Assembly (NCBI GenBank): GCA_002699335.1
Contig: PACG01000139.1
Coordinates: forward strand, 596-10,172
From: Candidatus Poribacteria bacterium
GTDB lineage: Bacteria > Poribacteria > WGA-4E > UBA9662
DNA length: 9,577 bases
Reading direction: 5' to 3'
In this document: one piece after another, positions 1 through 7,585 of the stretch
Numbering within the stretch: position 1 is the stretch's first letter
How the letters are laid out: the number at the start of each line of letters is the position of its first letter
Notes under the pieces: generated by a model
Databases searched by the model: none
What the model was told of the DNA's origin: nothing
What the model saw: the letters and a program-made list of their open reading frames with translations, nothing else
Program-made: the position numbers and the translations under genes

Positions 1-2
1 AA

Positions 3-500
3 AGTGAAATTCCACGTTTGTCAGAGATGGAAAAACGATTAACCCAACAGGAAATCAATCTTAAGAATTTTCCTGTTATGAATCCGATCATAGGTACAGT
101 AACACTTTCCATTTAGGCGGGTAAATTCCAAAAAATCGTTGATTATATTGGTCAGATGCTTCAACATGACACTTTAGGTCCACAGGTTAGAGATACCAAT
201 TTTAATTGGGTGACACTAGTAAGTCCTCTTTTAAGTCATGCAGTAAACCTTCCAGAACTAGCCACCCTATACCGAAAAATAGTGAGTACTACCAAATTGA
301 TATCAGTACGAACTTTTTACCAAAAGAGGGTTGTGGAAATTGAGCCCGATCAAAGGTCAATTCAATCAATTACTGGATACCGTAACATTGGAGATTTCTT
401 CACTGATTTTGATATGTATGATCCGAAGGAAGAAATAATGCAAAAACACGAACAGGCTTTGTTTCTGAGATTATCGTTTGACGAATCCACTGGAATCTGA
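3..500 (+). pseudogene. Unrecognised reading frame with one in-frame TAG; C-terminal part open from 156
   Basis: One reading frame is open from the left edge of the window to the TGA at 498-500, except for a single TAG at 114-116. The part before the TAG (from position 3) and the part after it (first ATG at 156, 114 codons) look like one protein interrupted by a nonsense change. The first ATG after the stop has no convincing ribosome-binding site, which argues against an independent gene starting there. The downstream part reads like real protein: mixed hydrophobic and charged residues, with an acidic segment ending FFTDFDMYDPKEE. I recognise no family, signal peptide or membrane segment. TAG is not recoded here, because the large gene at 538-3996 ends in TAG. 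Two adjacent unrelated ORFs, or a sequencing error at 114-116, are alternatives. The N-terminus lies outside the window. Confidence 0.35.
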
Positions 501-523
501 TACGATAAAAAATCGACTAAAAT

Positions 524-532
524 AAAGGGTGG
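524..532 (+). promoter_or_regulatory. Ribosome-binding site that favours the ATG at 538
   Basis: The purine-rich stretch AAAGGGTGG resembles a Shine-Dalgarno site. It overlaps the possible GTG start at 529, so it cannot serve that codon. It lies at a normal distance upstream of the ATG at 538. Starting at 538 also places the basic residues and hydrophobic core of the signal peptide right at the N-terminus. Confidence 0.5.
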
Positions 533-537
533 ATCAG

Positions 538-3500
538 ATGCGAATACAAGTGGTTCGATTTACTTCGTTGGTGATAGTTCTGTTAGGGACAGTGACCGAC
601 CAGATAAGCAGAGTGTCGGCGCAAGTAGGGGGAGTGACGTCGGCTAATGTCGATTTTAACCGACAAATTAGACCTATTTTGGCAAAAAGCTGCTTCGCCT
701 GTCATGGGCCGGACGAAGCGCAACGGAAAGCCGAATTGCGTCTGGACAACTACCAAGGGGCAACGCGGGATTTAGGTGGTCGGGCAGCCATTGTGCCGAC
801 TGTCCCCTCTGACAGCCGGTTGCTCGCCCGGATTAGCACCAAAAATGAAGGGCTGCGCATGCCACCATCCACTCACGCAGCCCGATTACAACCGGAACAG
901 ATTGAGTTGCTAACGCAGTGGATTCGGCAAGGGGCAGTGTTCTCGCCCCATTGGTCATATCAGAAGCCGAAACGACCAACGCTGCCTACCGTTAAAAATA
1001 GCCATTGGGTCCGAAACCCAATTGACCACTTTACGTTGGCTAAACTGGAGCAGAAGGACTTATATCCTCAGTCGGCAGCGGGTCGATGGCACCTAGCCAG
1101 ACGGGTGACCATTGACCTTACCGGTTTGCCGCCAACGGTAGAAGAGGTAAATCGATTTGTAGCCGATGAGCATCCCCAGGCTTATCAACGATATGTTCAG
1201 GCTCAGTTGGATAAACCCAGTTACGGTGAACGTTGGGCCAGGGTGTGGCTCGACTTGGCCCGTTACGCCGATTCCGCCGGATACGCCGACGATCCACCCC
1301 GCACTATCTGGGCCTATCGGGATTACGTAATTCGGTCTTTGAACCAGAATAAACCGTTTGACCAGTTTACCATTGAGCAAATCGCTGGCGATCTGTTGCC
1401 TCAGCCGACCGAAGAGCAATTGATTGCGACCGCCTTCCACCGCAATACGATGACCAATAACGAGGGGGGAACCAACGACGAGGAATTCCGCAACGAGGCT
1501 ATTGTCGATCGGGTCAATACGACCATGACCGTCTGGATGGGCACCACCATAGCTTGTGCCCAGTGCCATTCTCATAAATACGATCCTATTTCACAACAGG
1601 AGTACTTCCAATTCTTTGCCTTCTTCAACAACACAGAAGATAGCGACAAACGAGATGAGCAGCCGTTACTGAAACTGTTTACTCCGGAACAAAAGCAAAA
1701 GCGGCAGCAATGGCAGACGGAGATTGATCAATTAAAGACCATTTTATCGACCCCGACTCCGGTCTTAAGTCAGGCCCAACGACAGTGGGAAACCAGATTG
1801 CAAACCGCACCCCATTGGCAACGGCTCGAACCGTTGCACGCGGTGGCTAAACATTCACTGCTGCGAATTCAGGCCGATGGTTCGGTTGCCAACCAAAGCC
1901 AGTTGCCCCAACAGGACACCTATACCCTCACCCTGCGTCCTGATCTATCTGAAATTACAGCTTTACGCTTGCAGATCCAACCACAAGACAATAACTTTGT
2001 GTTGTCGCAAGTAACAGCGGTGTGGCAATCTGACACGGTTGAGCCAATCTCTGCCCGGTATGTGCAGGTGCAACTACCAGGTGTTAATAAAATTCTCTCT
2101 TTGGCAGAGGTGGAAGTCTGGCAAAAACAAACTAATCTGGCACGAACAGCAGTTGTGACACAGAGTTCGACCGATGACCAAGGGGTGGCTGAACTCGCCA
2201 TCGATGGAAACACCGATGGCCATTACCTATCGAATTCAACCACGCATACTCGAGAGTCGGACGATCCGTGGTTGGAACTCGATTTGGGCGACACGCAGCT
2301 GATCAATATAATCAAAATTTGGAACCGAACCGATGGCGGCGAAGCCATCACCAACCGCCTAGCTGGTTATCGACTGGTTTTGCTAGATGCGAACCGGTCA
2401 GAGGTATGGCATGAAACCTCCCTTGGTACGCCTATGCCCCTCACCATCCATCAGCCGGGAGGAAAGCGAGCCCTTGGCTTCACGGATGCCCGAGCTGACT
2501 ATAGCCAAAATGGGTTCCCGGCTAAATCAGTCCTGTCCGGCAGATTGGATGCCAAAATGGGTTGGGCGGTCGCCGGCCAATTGAATCAACCCCACCAGCT
2601 GGCGCTGGTTTTGGCCCGTCCGCGGAAAGTTGGGTACGGTCAGTTAATCGTCGAACTCAAACAAGAATCTGTCCATAAAAACCACTTGATCCGGCACTTC
2701 TCACTGCAGGCCACAGCAGCCGCAGCAGTGGCCGATGACGTCCGCTTGTCGGAAGAGATACGGCAGATCGTCCGCTTGCCGGCATCGGCACGCAGCGCAG
2801 AGCAGGAGCAACAACTGGCCCAATACTATCGCAGTATTGCCCCGGCTTTACAGTCGGAGCAGGAACGACTGGCAGGATTGCAACAACGACTCGACCAACT
2901 GGCCCCTTACACCACGGTACCTATTATGCGGGAATTGGCAGCCGACAAACGACGGGAAACACGAATTCAGCTTCGGGGTAATTTTCAGCGGACTACTGAT
3001 GCGGTGACTGAAGCCACTCCTACTGTTTTCCACCCCTTACCGCCTGATACGCTTGCTAACCGGCTTGGATTGGCCAAATGGCTGGTCAGCCGGGACAATC
3101 CGCTAACAGCCCGGGTGGTGGTCAACCGGCATTGGGAACAGTTATTCGGACTCGGGCTGGTCCGTACCGGTGAAGAGTACGGTACCCAAGGAGCGCTCCC
3201 CTCTCACCCTGAATTGCTGGATTGGCTGGCGGTTGAATTAATGGATAGTGGTTGGAATCTGAAACATTTACTTCGTACTATCGTTACTTCGGCTACCTAT
3301 TGCCAATCGTCGAAAGTGACACCCGAATTGTTGAACCTGGATCCCGACAACCGATGGTTTACACGTGGTCCCCGCTTTCGCTTATCCGCTGAAATGGTGC
3401 GGGATCAGGCGCTTTTTGTCAGCGGCTTGTTAAGCGCCAAAATGTATAACGGACCAGTCAACCCTCCCCAACCGGAATTGGGTATCAAGGCTGCCTTTGG

Positions 3501-3996
3501 TAGCAATATCGACTGGCAGACCAGTACGGGTGAGGACCGTTATCGACGCAGTATTTACACTAATTGGCGACGGTCGAACCCCTATCCGTCGATGGTGGCG
3601 TTTGACGCCCCTGACCGCCAGGTTTGTATTGTCCGCCGTTCCCGCTCCAATACGCCTCTGCAAGCGTTAGTGACTCTTAACGACCCCGTCTACGTGGAAG
3701 CAGCCCAGAGTTTGGCTCGTCGATTGGCCGCCGCGGAGGGAGAGGTGGCTGATAAAATCGGCTTAGGTGTCAGTCAAACCCTGATTCGGCCCGCTCAACA
3801 GACCGAGGTGGAATGCTTAGATCAACTCTATTCCTCGGCCTATCAGAATTACCAGTCGAACCCGGAGCAGGCCCGGCTAATAGCCACCAAACCACTAGGA
3901 GATCTACCTACAAGCACAGACCTGGCCGAACTAGCGGCTTGGACAGTTGTCAGCGGTGTTTTACTGAACTTGGATGAAATCTTTATGAAGCGGTAG
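538..3996 (+). CDS. Secreted planctomycete-type cytochrome c / DUF1549 / DUF1553 protein with discoidin-like domain
   Basis: Large exported protein of the PSCyt1-PSCyt2(DUF1549)-PSD1(DUF1553) family; its biochemical role is not established. Numbering from the ATG at 538 (1152 residues): a signal peptide of about 29 residues with a probable cut after RVSA; a planctomycete cytochrome C domain with heme motif CFACH at 52-56; DUF1549 from about 150 to 370, with second motif CAQCH at 340-344 inside the family signature CAQCHSHKYDP; an F5/8 type C (discoidin)-like carbohydrate-binding region at about 500-625 (ARYVQVQLPG, SLAEVEVW, AIDGNTDG, DPWLELDLGD); a glutamine-rich likely coiled coil at about 735-795; and DUF1553 from about 830 to the end (NPLTARVVVNRHWEQLFG, SHPELLDWLA, RRSRSNTPLQALVTLND), closing with the usual NLDE ending. 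The length suits the family and no break is seen. It is probably periplasmic or surface-bound and may link electron transfer to polysaccharide processing (inference). The DUF1501 gene follows 40 bases downstream in the same direction, so the two are probably co-transcribed. A GTG at 529 would add three residues. Confidence 0.93.
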   Translation: MRIQVVRFTSLVIVLLGTVTDQISRVSAQVGGVTSANVDFNRQIRPILAKSCFACHGPDEAQRKAELRLDNYQGATRDLGGRAAIVPTVPSDSRLLARISTKNEGLRMPPSTHAARLQPEQIELLTQWIRQGAVFSPHWSYQKPKRPTLPTVKNSHWVRNPIDHFTLAKLEQKDLYPQSAAGRWHLARRVTIDLTGLPPTVEEVNRFVADEHPQAYQRYVQAQLDKPSYGERWARVWLDLARYADSAGYADDPPRTIWAYRDYVIRSLNQNKPFDQFTIEQIAGDLLPQPTEEQLIATAFHRNTMTNNEGGTNDEEFRNEAIVDRVNTTMTVWMGTTIACAQCHSHKYDPISQQEYFQFFAFFNNTEDSDKRDEQPLLKLFTPEQKQKRQQWQTEIDQLKTILSTPTPVLSQAQRQWETRLQTAPHWQRLEPLHAVAKHSLLRIQADGSVANQSQLPQQDTYTLTLRPDLSEITALRLQIQPQDNNFVLSQVTAVWQSDTVEPISARYVQVQLPGVNKILSLAEVEVWQKQTNLARTAVVTQSSTDDQGVAELAIDGNTDGHYLSNSTTHTRESDDPWLELDLGDTQLINIIKIWNRTDGGEAITNRLAGYRLVLLDANRSEVWHETSLGTPMPLTIHQPGGKRALGFTDARADYSQNGFPAKSVLSGRLDAKMGWAVAGQLNQPHQLALVLARPRKVGYGQLIVELKQESVHKNHLIRHFSLQATAAAAVADDVRLSEEIRQIVRLPASARSAEQEQQLAQYYRSIAPALQSEQERLAGLQQRLDQLAPYTTVPIMRELAADKRRETRIQLRGNFQRTTDAVTEATPTVFHPLPPDTLANRLGLAKWLVSRDNPLTARVVVNRHWEQLFGLGLVRTGEEYGTQGALPSHPELLDWLAVELMDSGWNLKHLLRTIVTSATYCQSSKVTPELLNLDPDNRWFTRGPRFRLSAEMVRDQALFVSGLLSAKMYNGPVNPPQPELGIKAAFGSNIDWQTSTGEDRYRRSIYTNWRRSNPYPSMVAFDAPDRQVCIVRRSRSNTPLQALVTLNDPVYVEAAQSLARRLAAAEGEVADKIGLGVSQTLIRPAQQTEVECLDQLYSSAYQNYQSNPEQARLIATKPLGDLPTSTDLAELAAWTVVSGVLLNLDEIFMKR

Positions 3997-4036
3997 GTCG
4001 GGCTGATCTACCAAAACGATGAAAAGGTGACAAACG

Positions 4037-5485
4037 ATGAACCCTCGACTGGAACAGATTCAAAACATAACCAGACGGCACTTTCTGAAAGGTGCTGGTT
4101 TCGGCTCAATTGCCTTGTCAACGCTAATTGGCGTCAATTCAATATCCTCTGATAGCACGCACAATGTCAATCCACTCCGGCCCAAACCCGCCCACACCGC
4201 TCCCAAAGCCAAACGGGTGATTTACCTCCACATGACAGGATCACCACCCAACCTAGACCTATTCGATTACAAACCGGAGTTAGTTCGTCGGGATGGGCAG
4301 GACTGCCCCGACGAATTTCTGAGAGGAAGGCGTTTTGCTTTCACCTCCGGTGTACCCAAGCTTATGGGGACGCGTCGTCAGTTTGAACAGCACGGTAGCG
4401 GAGGGCTCTGGTTGTCGGACGCCCTGCCCAATCTACATCCGGTTGCCGACGAGATGTGTGTCATCCACTCTATGCACACTGAGCAGTTCAATCACGCCCC
4501 GGCCGAATTACTGGTTTACACCGGATCCCCACGTTCCGGTCGTCCCTCGATGGGATCTTGGGTGACTTACGGTTTGGGCAGCGAAAATGAAAACCTGCCC
4601 GGATTTGTGGTTCTGATTTCCAGCGGTGTTCAACCTAATGGCGGCACCGGTTCCTATGGCAACGGTTTTCTGCCTTCTGTCTTTCAGGGGATTCAATGTC
4701 GTTCCAAAGGCGATCCCGTGCTATATGCCTCCGATCCACCCGGTATGGACCGTCAAATGCGCCGTCGCAGCCTTGACGCCATGCAACGGTTGAATGAACT
4801 GCAAGCCCGGGAGATGGGACACCCAGAGACACTGACCCGAATCGCTCAATATGAACTGGCCTTTCGGATGCAGGTTTCTGTTCCGGAAGTGATGGACATT
4901 ACCCAAGAACCAGAGAAGGTCTTGGAAGCCTATGGAGCGCACCCTGGCCAGACCAGTCTGGCCAACAACTGCCTGCTGGCCAGACGCCTGGTCGAATCCG
5001 GCGTGCGCTTTGTTCAGTTATTTGATTGGGGTTGGGATTTCCACGGAACCAATCCTAGCCGGGGTATACGGGACGGGCTGACGCGCAAATGTGCCACCAT
5101 GGACAAGCCGATTCAGGCGCTGATAAACGACCTTAAAGAACGAGGCCTGCTGGATGAAACTTTGATCGTGTGGGGTGGTGAGTTTGGCCGGACCCCATTC
5201 CGCGAAGGTCGAACTGCCAATAGCGATGTGCTGGGGCGTGACCACTACCCCGACTGTTTCTCCATATGGATGGCCGGGGGTGGGATCAAGGGAGGATTCT
5301 CCTACGGTCAGACCGACGAACTCGGTTTTTCCATCGTCGAGAACCCGGTGCATGTTCACGATCTACAAGCTACCATTCTGCATTTGTTGGGCTTGAATCA
5401 CAAGCAATTGACCTATCATTTCCAGGGGCGTGACTATCGACTGACCGACGTCCATGGCAACGTGATAGAGGATCTCATCGCCTAA
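4037..5485 (+). CDS. Tat-exported DUF1501 family protein
   Basis: A 482-residue DUF1501 protein, related to the alkaline phosphatase/sulfatase fold; substrate and activity are not established. It starts with a twin-arginine signal (TRRHFLKGAGFGS, arginines 13 and 14, then a hydrophobic stretch to about residue 35), so it is exported folded. Family motifs follow in order: YLHMTGSPPNLDLFDYKPEL near residue 62; FNHAPAELLVYTGSPRSGRP near 150; a central VRFVQLFDWGWDFHG near 325; WGGEFGRTPFREG near 380; GRDHYPDCFSIWMAGGGIKGG near 400; and a C-terminal VHVHDLQATILHLLGL. The Asp and His residues in these blocks are the likely metal ligands by analogy with the superfamily. A ribosome-binding site (AAGGTGA, 4024-4030) sits six bases before the ATG. 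The gene lies 40 bases after the cytochrome/DUF1553 gene, the standard pairing in planctomycete-like genomes, which suggests that the two products act together outside the cytoplasm. The reading frame is full length and intact. Confidence 0.93.
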   Translation: MNPRLEQIQNITRRHFLKGAGFGSIALSTLIGVNSISSDSTHNVNPLRPKPAHTAPKAKRVIYLHMTGSPPNLDLFDYKPELVRRDGQDCPDEFLRGRRFAFTSGVPKLMGTRRQFEQHGSGGLWLSDALPNLHPVADEMCVIHSMHTEQFNHAPAELLVYTGSPRSGRPSMGSWVTYGLGSENENLPGFVVLISSGVQPNGGTGSYGNGFLPSVFQGIQCRSKGDPVLYASDPPGMDRQMRRRSLDAMQRLNELQAREMGHPETLTRIAQYELAFRMQVSVPEVMDITQEPEKVLEAYGAHPGQTSLANNCLLARRLVESGVRFVQLFDWGWDFHGTNPSRGIRDGLTRKCATMDKPIQALINDLKERGLLDETLIVWGGEFGRTPFREGRTANSDVLGRDHYPDCFSIWMAGGGIKGGFSYGQTDELGFSIVENPVHVHDLQATILHLLGLNHKQLTYHFQGRDYRLTDVHGNVIEDLIA

Positions 5486-5791
5486 AGGCAGAAATCGCTT
5501 CAACCCACTTTCGGCTACATCCATCTGCAAAAATATCGGCTGATGGGTAAACGGCTAGGATATTTAGGCAGCCGCTAATCGCTGGTATGAAACCCTAGGC
5601 ACCACCCGCAGATCTCAGCTCAGGGTTTCCTTGATTCATCTTTCTGCCGACCAACGTCCTTTCCTTCTTATACTCTTGCTCCCTGAAATGTAGGGATTAA
5701 TTTTGAAAGCCTACAGAAGAAGGTCTAGATGACTGTACAAAACGATACCTCCAAGATTGACATATTTTTCTTCACGAATGACATTGATTGA
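5486..5791. other. Intergenic region without a recognisable gene
   Basis: Neither strand has an ORF that resembles a protein family here. The only structure I see is an 8-base inverted repeat at 5589-5629, listed separately. The base composition turns AT-rich after about 5640. The stretch is probably the 3' untranslated region of the operon plus decayed sequence. Confidence 0.5.
5589..5629. terminator. Inverted repeat downstream of the DUF1501 gene, possible weak terminator
   Basis: GAAACCCT at 5589-5596 is the exact reverse complement of AGGGTTTC at 5622-5629. The two arms are separated by 25 bases. The position, about 100 bases after the end of the operon, suits a transcription end. The stem is short, the loop is long and no clear T-run follows, so this is not a canonical intrinsic terminator and could be chance. 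Confidence 0.25.
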
Positions 5792-6148
5792 CTATTCAAA
5801 GTGAGATGTAGACAGCTGACCTTGGGCTAATTCTTCAGAACTGACTTTGATTTTATATAAAACCCACTCCTTACCATACTGTAAAATGGTAATTTTATAC
5901 CGCAACGTGGTACAGGTTTTCATTGGCAACATTGTTATAAATAAACTACCGCTACCACAAGCGGACTGGGTATTAGGACAGGGATAGCTGGCGATCTTGA
6001 TATAACTTCTGGTATTTCCTGTCCTGCTTTTTAAGACCTGATCTACATGCTGTTCAAAAACCACAGGCCTAAACTTGACTAGAAACAGCAAATGATATCT
6101 CAGGACTGTAACATTATAGCTCTGATGAATGTACTGGTCCTCATCTCT
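5792..6148 (-). pseudogene. Decayed minus-strand frame; N-terminal part resembles IS200/IS605-type TnpA
   Basis: A minus-strand frame is open from 6148 (stop codon at 6149-6151) down to the stop before 5792. It has no ATG near its start. The only start-like codon is a TTG at 6089-6091, which lies inside the conserved-looking part. The stretch at 6056-6097 reads YHLLFLVKFRPVVF. This matches the start of IS200-type Y1 transposases, which typically read like YHLVFVTKYRRPVF, and it is preceded by a plausible HxS-like leader (IHQSYNVTVLR). After about 25 more residues the similarity fades. I find neither the HUH-type His pair (PDHVHLL-like) nor the catalytic tyrosine region in any frame. The rest of the frame (KEWVLYKIKVSSEELAQ) is not recognised. 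The most likely reading is a truncated, degenerate insertion-sequence remnant. A small unknown minus-strand gene is possible. Confidence 0.33.
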
Positions 6149-6326
6149 CTATTTTACGCCGCCGACGGGGAATGCAACCCCAAGGGATTCCTTTGGTCCA
6201 CTTAATTTCATTTCAATTTAGAATAACCGTCAACGCGCTAGGTTGAAGTGCAGCAGAGAAGGCTACCGGAGAACGGCTCTTTTTGGTCCGTTCCACATTG
6301 AGCGGAATATTCCATAAATTCAGGTA

Positions 6327-6357
6327 TTTCCCTCTGTCACCCTGAGCAGAGTGGAAA
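6327..6357. repeat. Hairpin with GTCACCCTGAGC core, resembling a dispersed intergenic repeat
   Basis: TTTCCCTCTG (6327-6336) pairs with CAGAG-T-GGAAA (6347-6357), giving a ten-pair stem with one bulged T at 6352 and a ten-base loop. The loop and flanks carry GTCACCCTGAGC followed by AGAGTGGAAAAGC. From memory, a core of this kind (GTCACCCTGAGC, a short variable part, then a GAAGG-like end) occurs as a dispersed intergenic repeat in many environmental bacterial genomes, where the opposite strand yields spurious peptides containing SAQGD. The same string appears here on the minus strand. It could be a repeat copy, possibly decayed at its 3' side, or simply a transcribed hairpin in the leader of the next gene. 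Confidence 0.45.
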
Positions 6358-6423
6358 AGCTTCGAACTTTCGTCATTTGAATTTTGGCAAAGAATCACAA
6401 CCCAAGTTCACCAACTGAACACA

Positions 6424-6430
6424 ATGAAGG
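6424..6430 (+). promoter_or_regulatory. Ribosome-binding site that favours the second of two tandem ATGs
   Basis: ATGAAGG contains the Shine-Dalgarno core AAGG. It ends three bases before the ATG at 6434 and six bases before the ATG at 6437. The second spacing is normal for bacteria, so translation probably starts at 6437 and the protein begins MKIKEIHAF, a usual opening for enolase-superfamily proteins. Confidence 0.5.
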
Positions 6431-6436
6431 TTTATG

Positions 6437-7585
6437 ATGAAGATTAAAGAGATCCACGCTTTCCAAATCGAACTCAATCCACACCCTCAAACGCCACCGC
6501 GTCAGCAGACACGCGACAAAAGCCTGATCATGAACCGGCCGATCGACCGTTACCCGCTGCCCGATACGGATCCGGGTTGGCATCGCCCGGCCTGTGTAGT
6601 CACTGCTGAAGATGGCACCTGGGGATTCGGCATTTCGCTTTTCGGCATGCCAGTGGCCACTTTGATTAACGATTTTTACGCTCCTCGCCTGGTCGGTGAA
6701 AACTGTATGGCCATCGAAAAACTGTGGGACATGATGGTGCGGATGTCTACGTCTTTCGGTGCGTCAGGGTTAGCCAGTTATGCCATAAGTGCTGTCGATT
6801 GCGCACTCTGGGACTTAAAGGGGAAATTGCTGCAGTGCCCCGTCTACGAACTACTAGGGGGCCCGCAGAAGGAGAAGATCTTCTGTTACGCCTCCGGCTT
6901 TGACCAAGAGTGGTACATGGAACTAGGTTTCAAGGCGACCAAGTTGTTTTGTCCTTATGGACCGGAACACGGCATGGAGGGCCTGAGAAAATTGGAGAAG
7001 ATGGTGGCCGAGACCCGACAAACCATCGGAGACGAAGTTGAACTGATGCTGGATGCTTGGACCGCCTTTGACGTCGAATTCACCGTCCGCTTGGCCGAAG
7101 TGCTGAAACCGTATCGACTCAAATGGATCGAGGACTGCATCCCGGCCGATGATTTGGTCGGGTACCGGTCGGTACGGCACCGCATCCCTTGGCAAACACT
7201 GGCTACCGGTGAGCACTGGTATTTGCCCACCGTCTTTGCTACGGCTGCCGGACAGCGCCTGGTCGATATTTTTCAACCCGATGTCCTGTGGTGTGGTGGC
7301 ATCACCTCGGCCATGAAAATCTGTCATCTGGCTCAGGCTAACGGTATTTCCGTCATCACCCATGGCGGTATGAACTATCCTTATGGCCAACACCTGGCCT
7401 TCGCTATGCCAGCAATCACTTGGGGAGAAAGGTCTGAAGGGGTCTCTCCGCCGGGGGTACCGCTGGAAGAAATGGCCAAATTACCCGGTACTCCCGTGAT
7501 TCAGGATGGCTACTTGGTTCCCTCCGACGCGCCCGGTTTCGGTCTAGAAATTGACCAAGCCTGGATTAACCGCGTCTCTCGATAA
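6437..7585 (+). CDS. Enolase-superfamily sugar-acid dehydratase, L-rhamnonate dehydratase-like
   Basis: Probable cytoplasmic Mg2+-dependent dehydratase of the mandelate racemase group, closest by recall to L-rhamnonate dehydratase (RhmD), which converts L-rhamnonate to 2-keto-3-deoxy-L-rhamnonate. Numbered from the ATG at 6437 (382 residues), the N-terminal capping domain runs to about 125 and the barrel domain follows (SAVDCALWDLKGK, YELLGG). Metal ligands are Asp206 (LMLDAW), Glu232 (KWIEDC) and Glu259 (ATGEHW, with His260); the Asp282-His309 pair (QPDVLWCGG, THGG) would be the general base dyad. Spacings of 26, 27, 23 and 27 residues nearly match E. coli RhmD (D226, E252, E280, D302, H329, as I recall), and the GPxxGxxGxRK segment near 175 is shared. 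The N-terminal specificity loop differs: I see no counterpart of the RhmD substrate histidine near position 33. Another acid sugar is therefore possible. The gene stands alone after a long intergenic gap, followed at once by relic genes. Confidence 0.85.
   Translation: MKIKEIHAFQIELNPHPQTPPRQQTRDKSLIMNRPIDRYPLPDTDPGWHRPACVVTAEDGTWGFGISLFGMPVATLINDFYAPRLVGENCMAIEKLWDMMVRMSTSFGASGLASYAISAVDCALWDLKGKLLQCPVYELLGGPQKEKIFCYASGFDQEWYMELGFKATKLFCPYGPEHGMEGLRKLEKMVAETRQTIGDEVELMLDAWTAFDVEFTVRLAEVLKPYRLKWIEDCIPADDLVGYRSVRHRIPWQTLATGEHWYLPTVFATAAGQRLVDIFQPDVLWCGGITSAMKICHLAQANGISVITHGGMNYPYGQHLAFAMPAITWGERSEGVSPPGVPLEEMAKLPGTPVIQDGYLVPSDAPGFGLEIDQAWINRVSR

Larger units (their letters stand above)
6149..6436. 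other. Intergenic leader region upstream of the dehydratase gene
   Basis: I see no coding sequence here. The region holds the GTCACCCTGAGC-type hairpin at 6327-6357 and, just before the gene, the ribosome-binding site ATGAAGG. I could not identify a convincing promoter pair by eye. Confidence 0.5.

Noticed and set aside
114..116. TAG recoding (readthrough or an alternative genetic code)
   Set aside because: The cytochrome/DUF1553 gene ends in TAG at a typical family C-terminus, so TAG works as a stop in this genome.
1093..1575. Minus-strand 160-residue ORF inside the cytochrome/DUF1549 gene
   Set aside because: It lies fully opposite a well-supported conserved coding region and has no family motifs. 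It is an antisense shadow, as are the other minus-strand ORFs within 538-5485 and 6437-7585.
6213..6398. Minus-strand 61-residue ORF
   Set aside because: It contains the SAQGD string produced by the intergenic repeat at 6327-6357 and has no family features, so it is a repeat translation.
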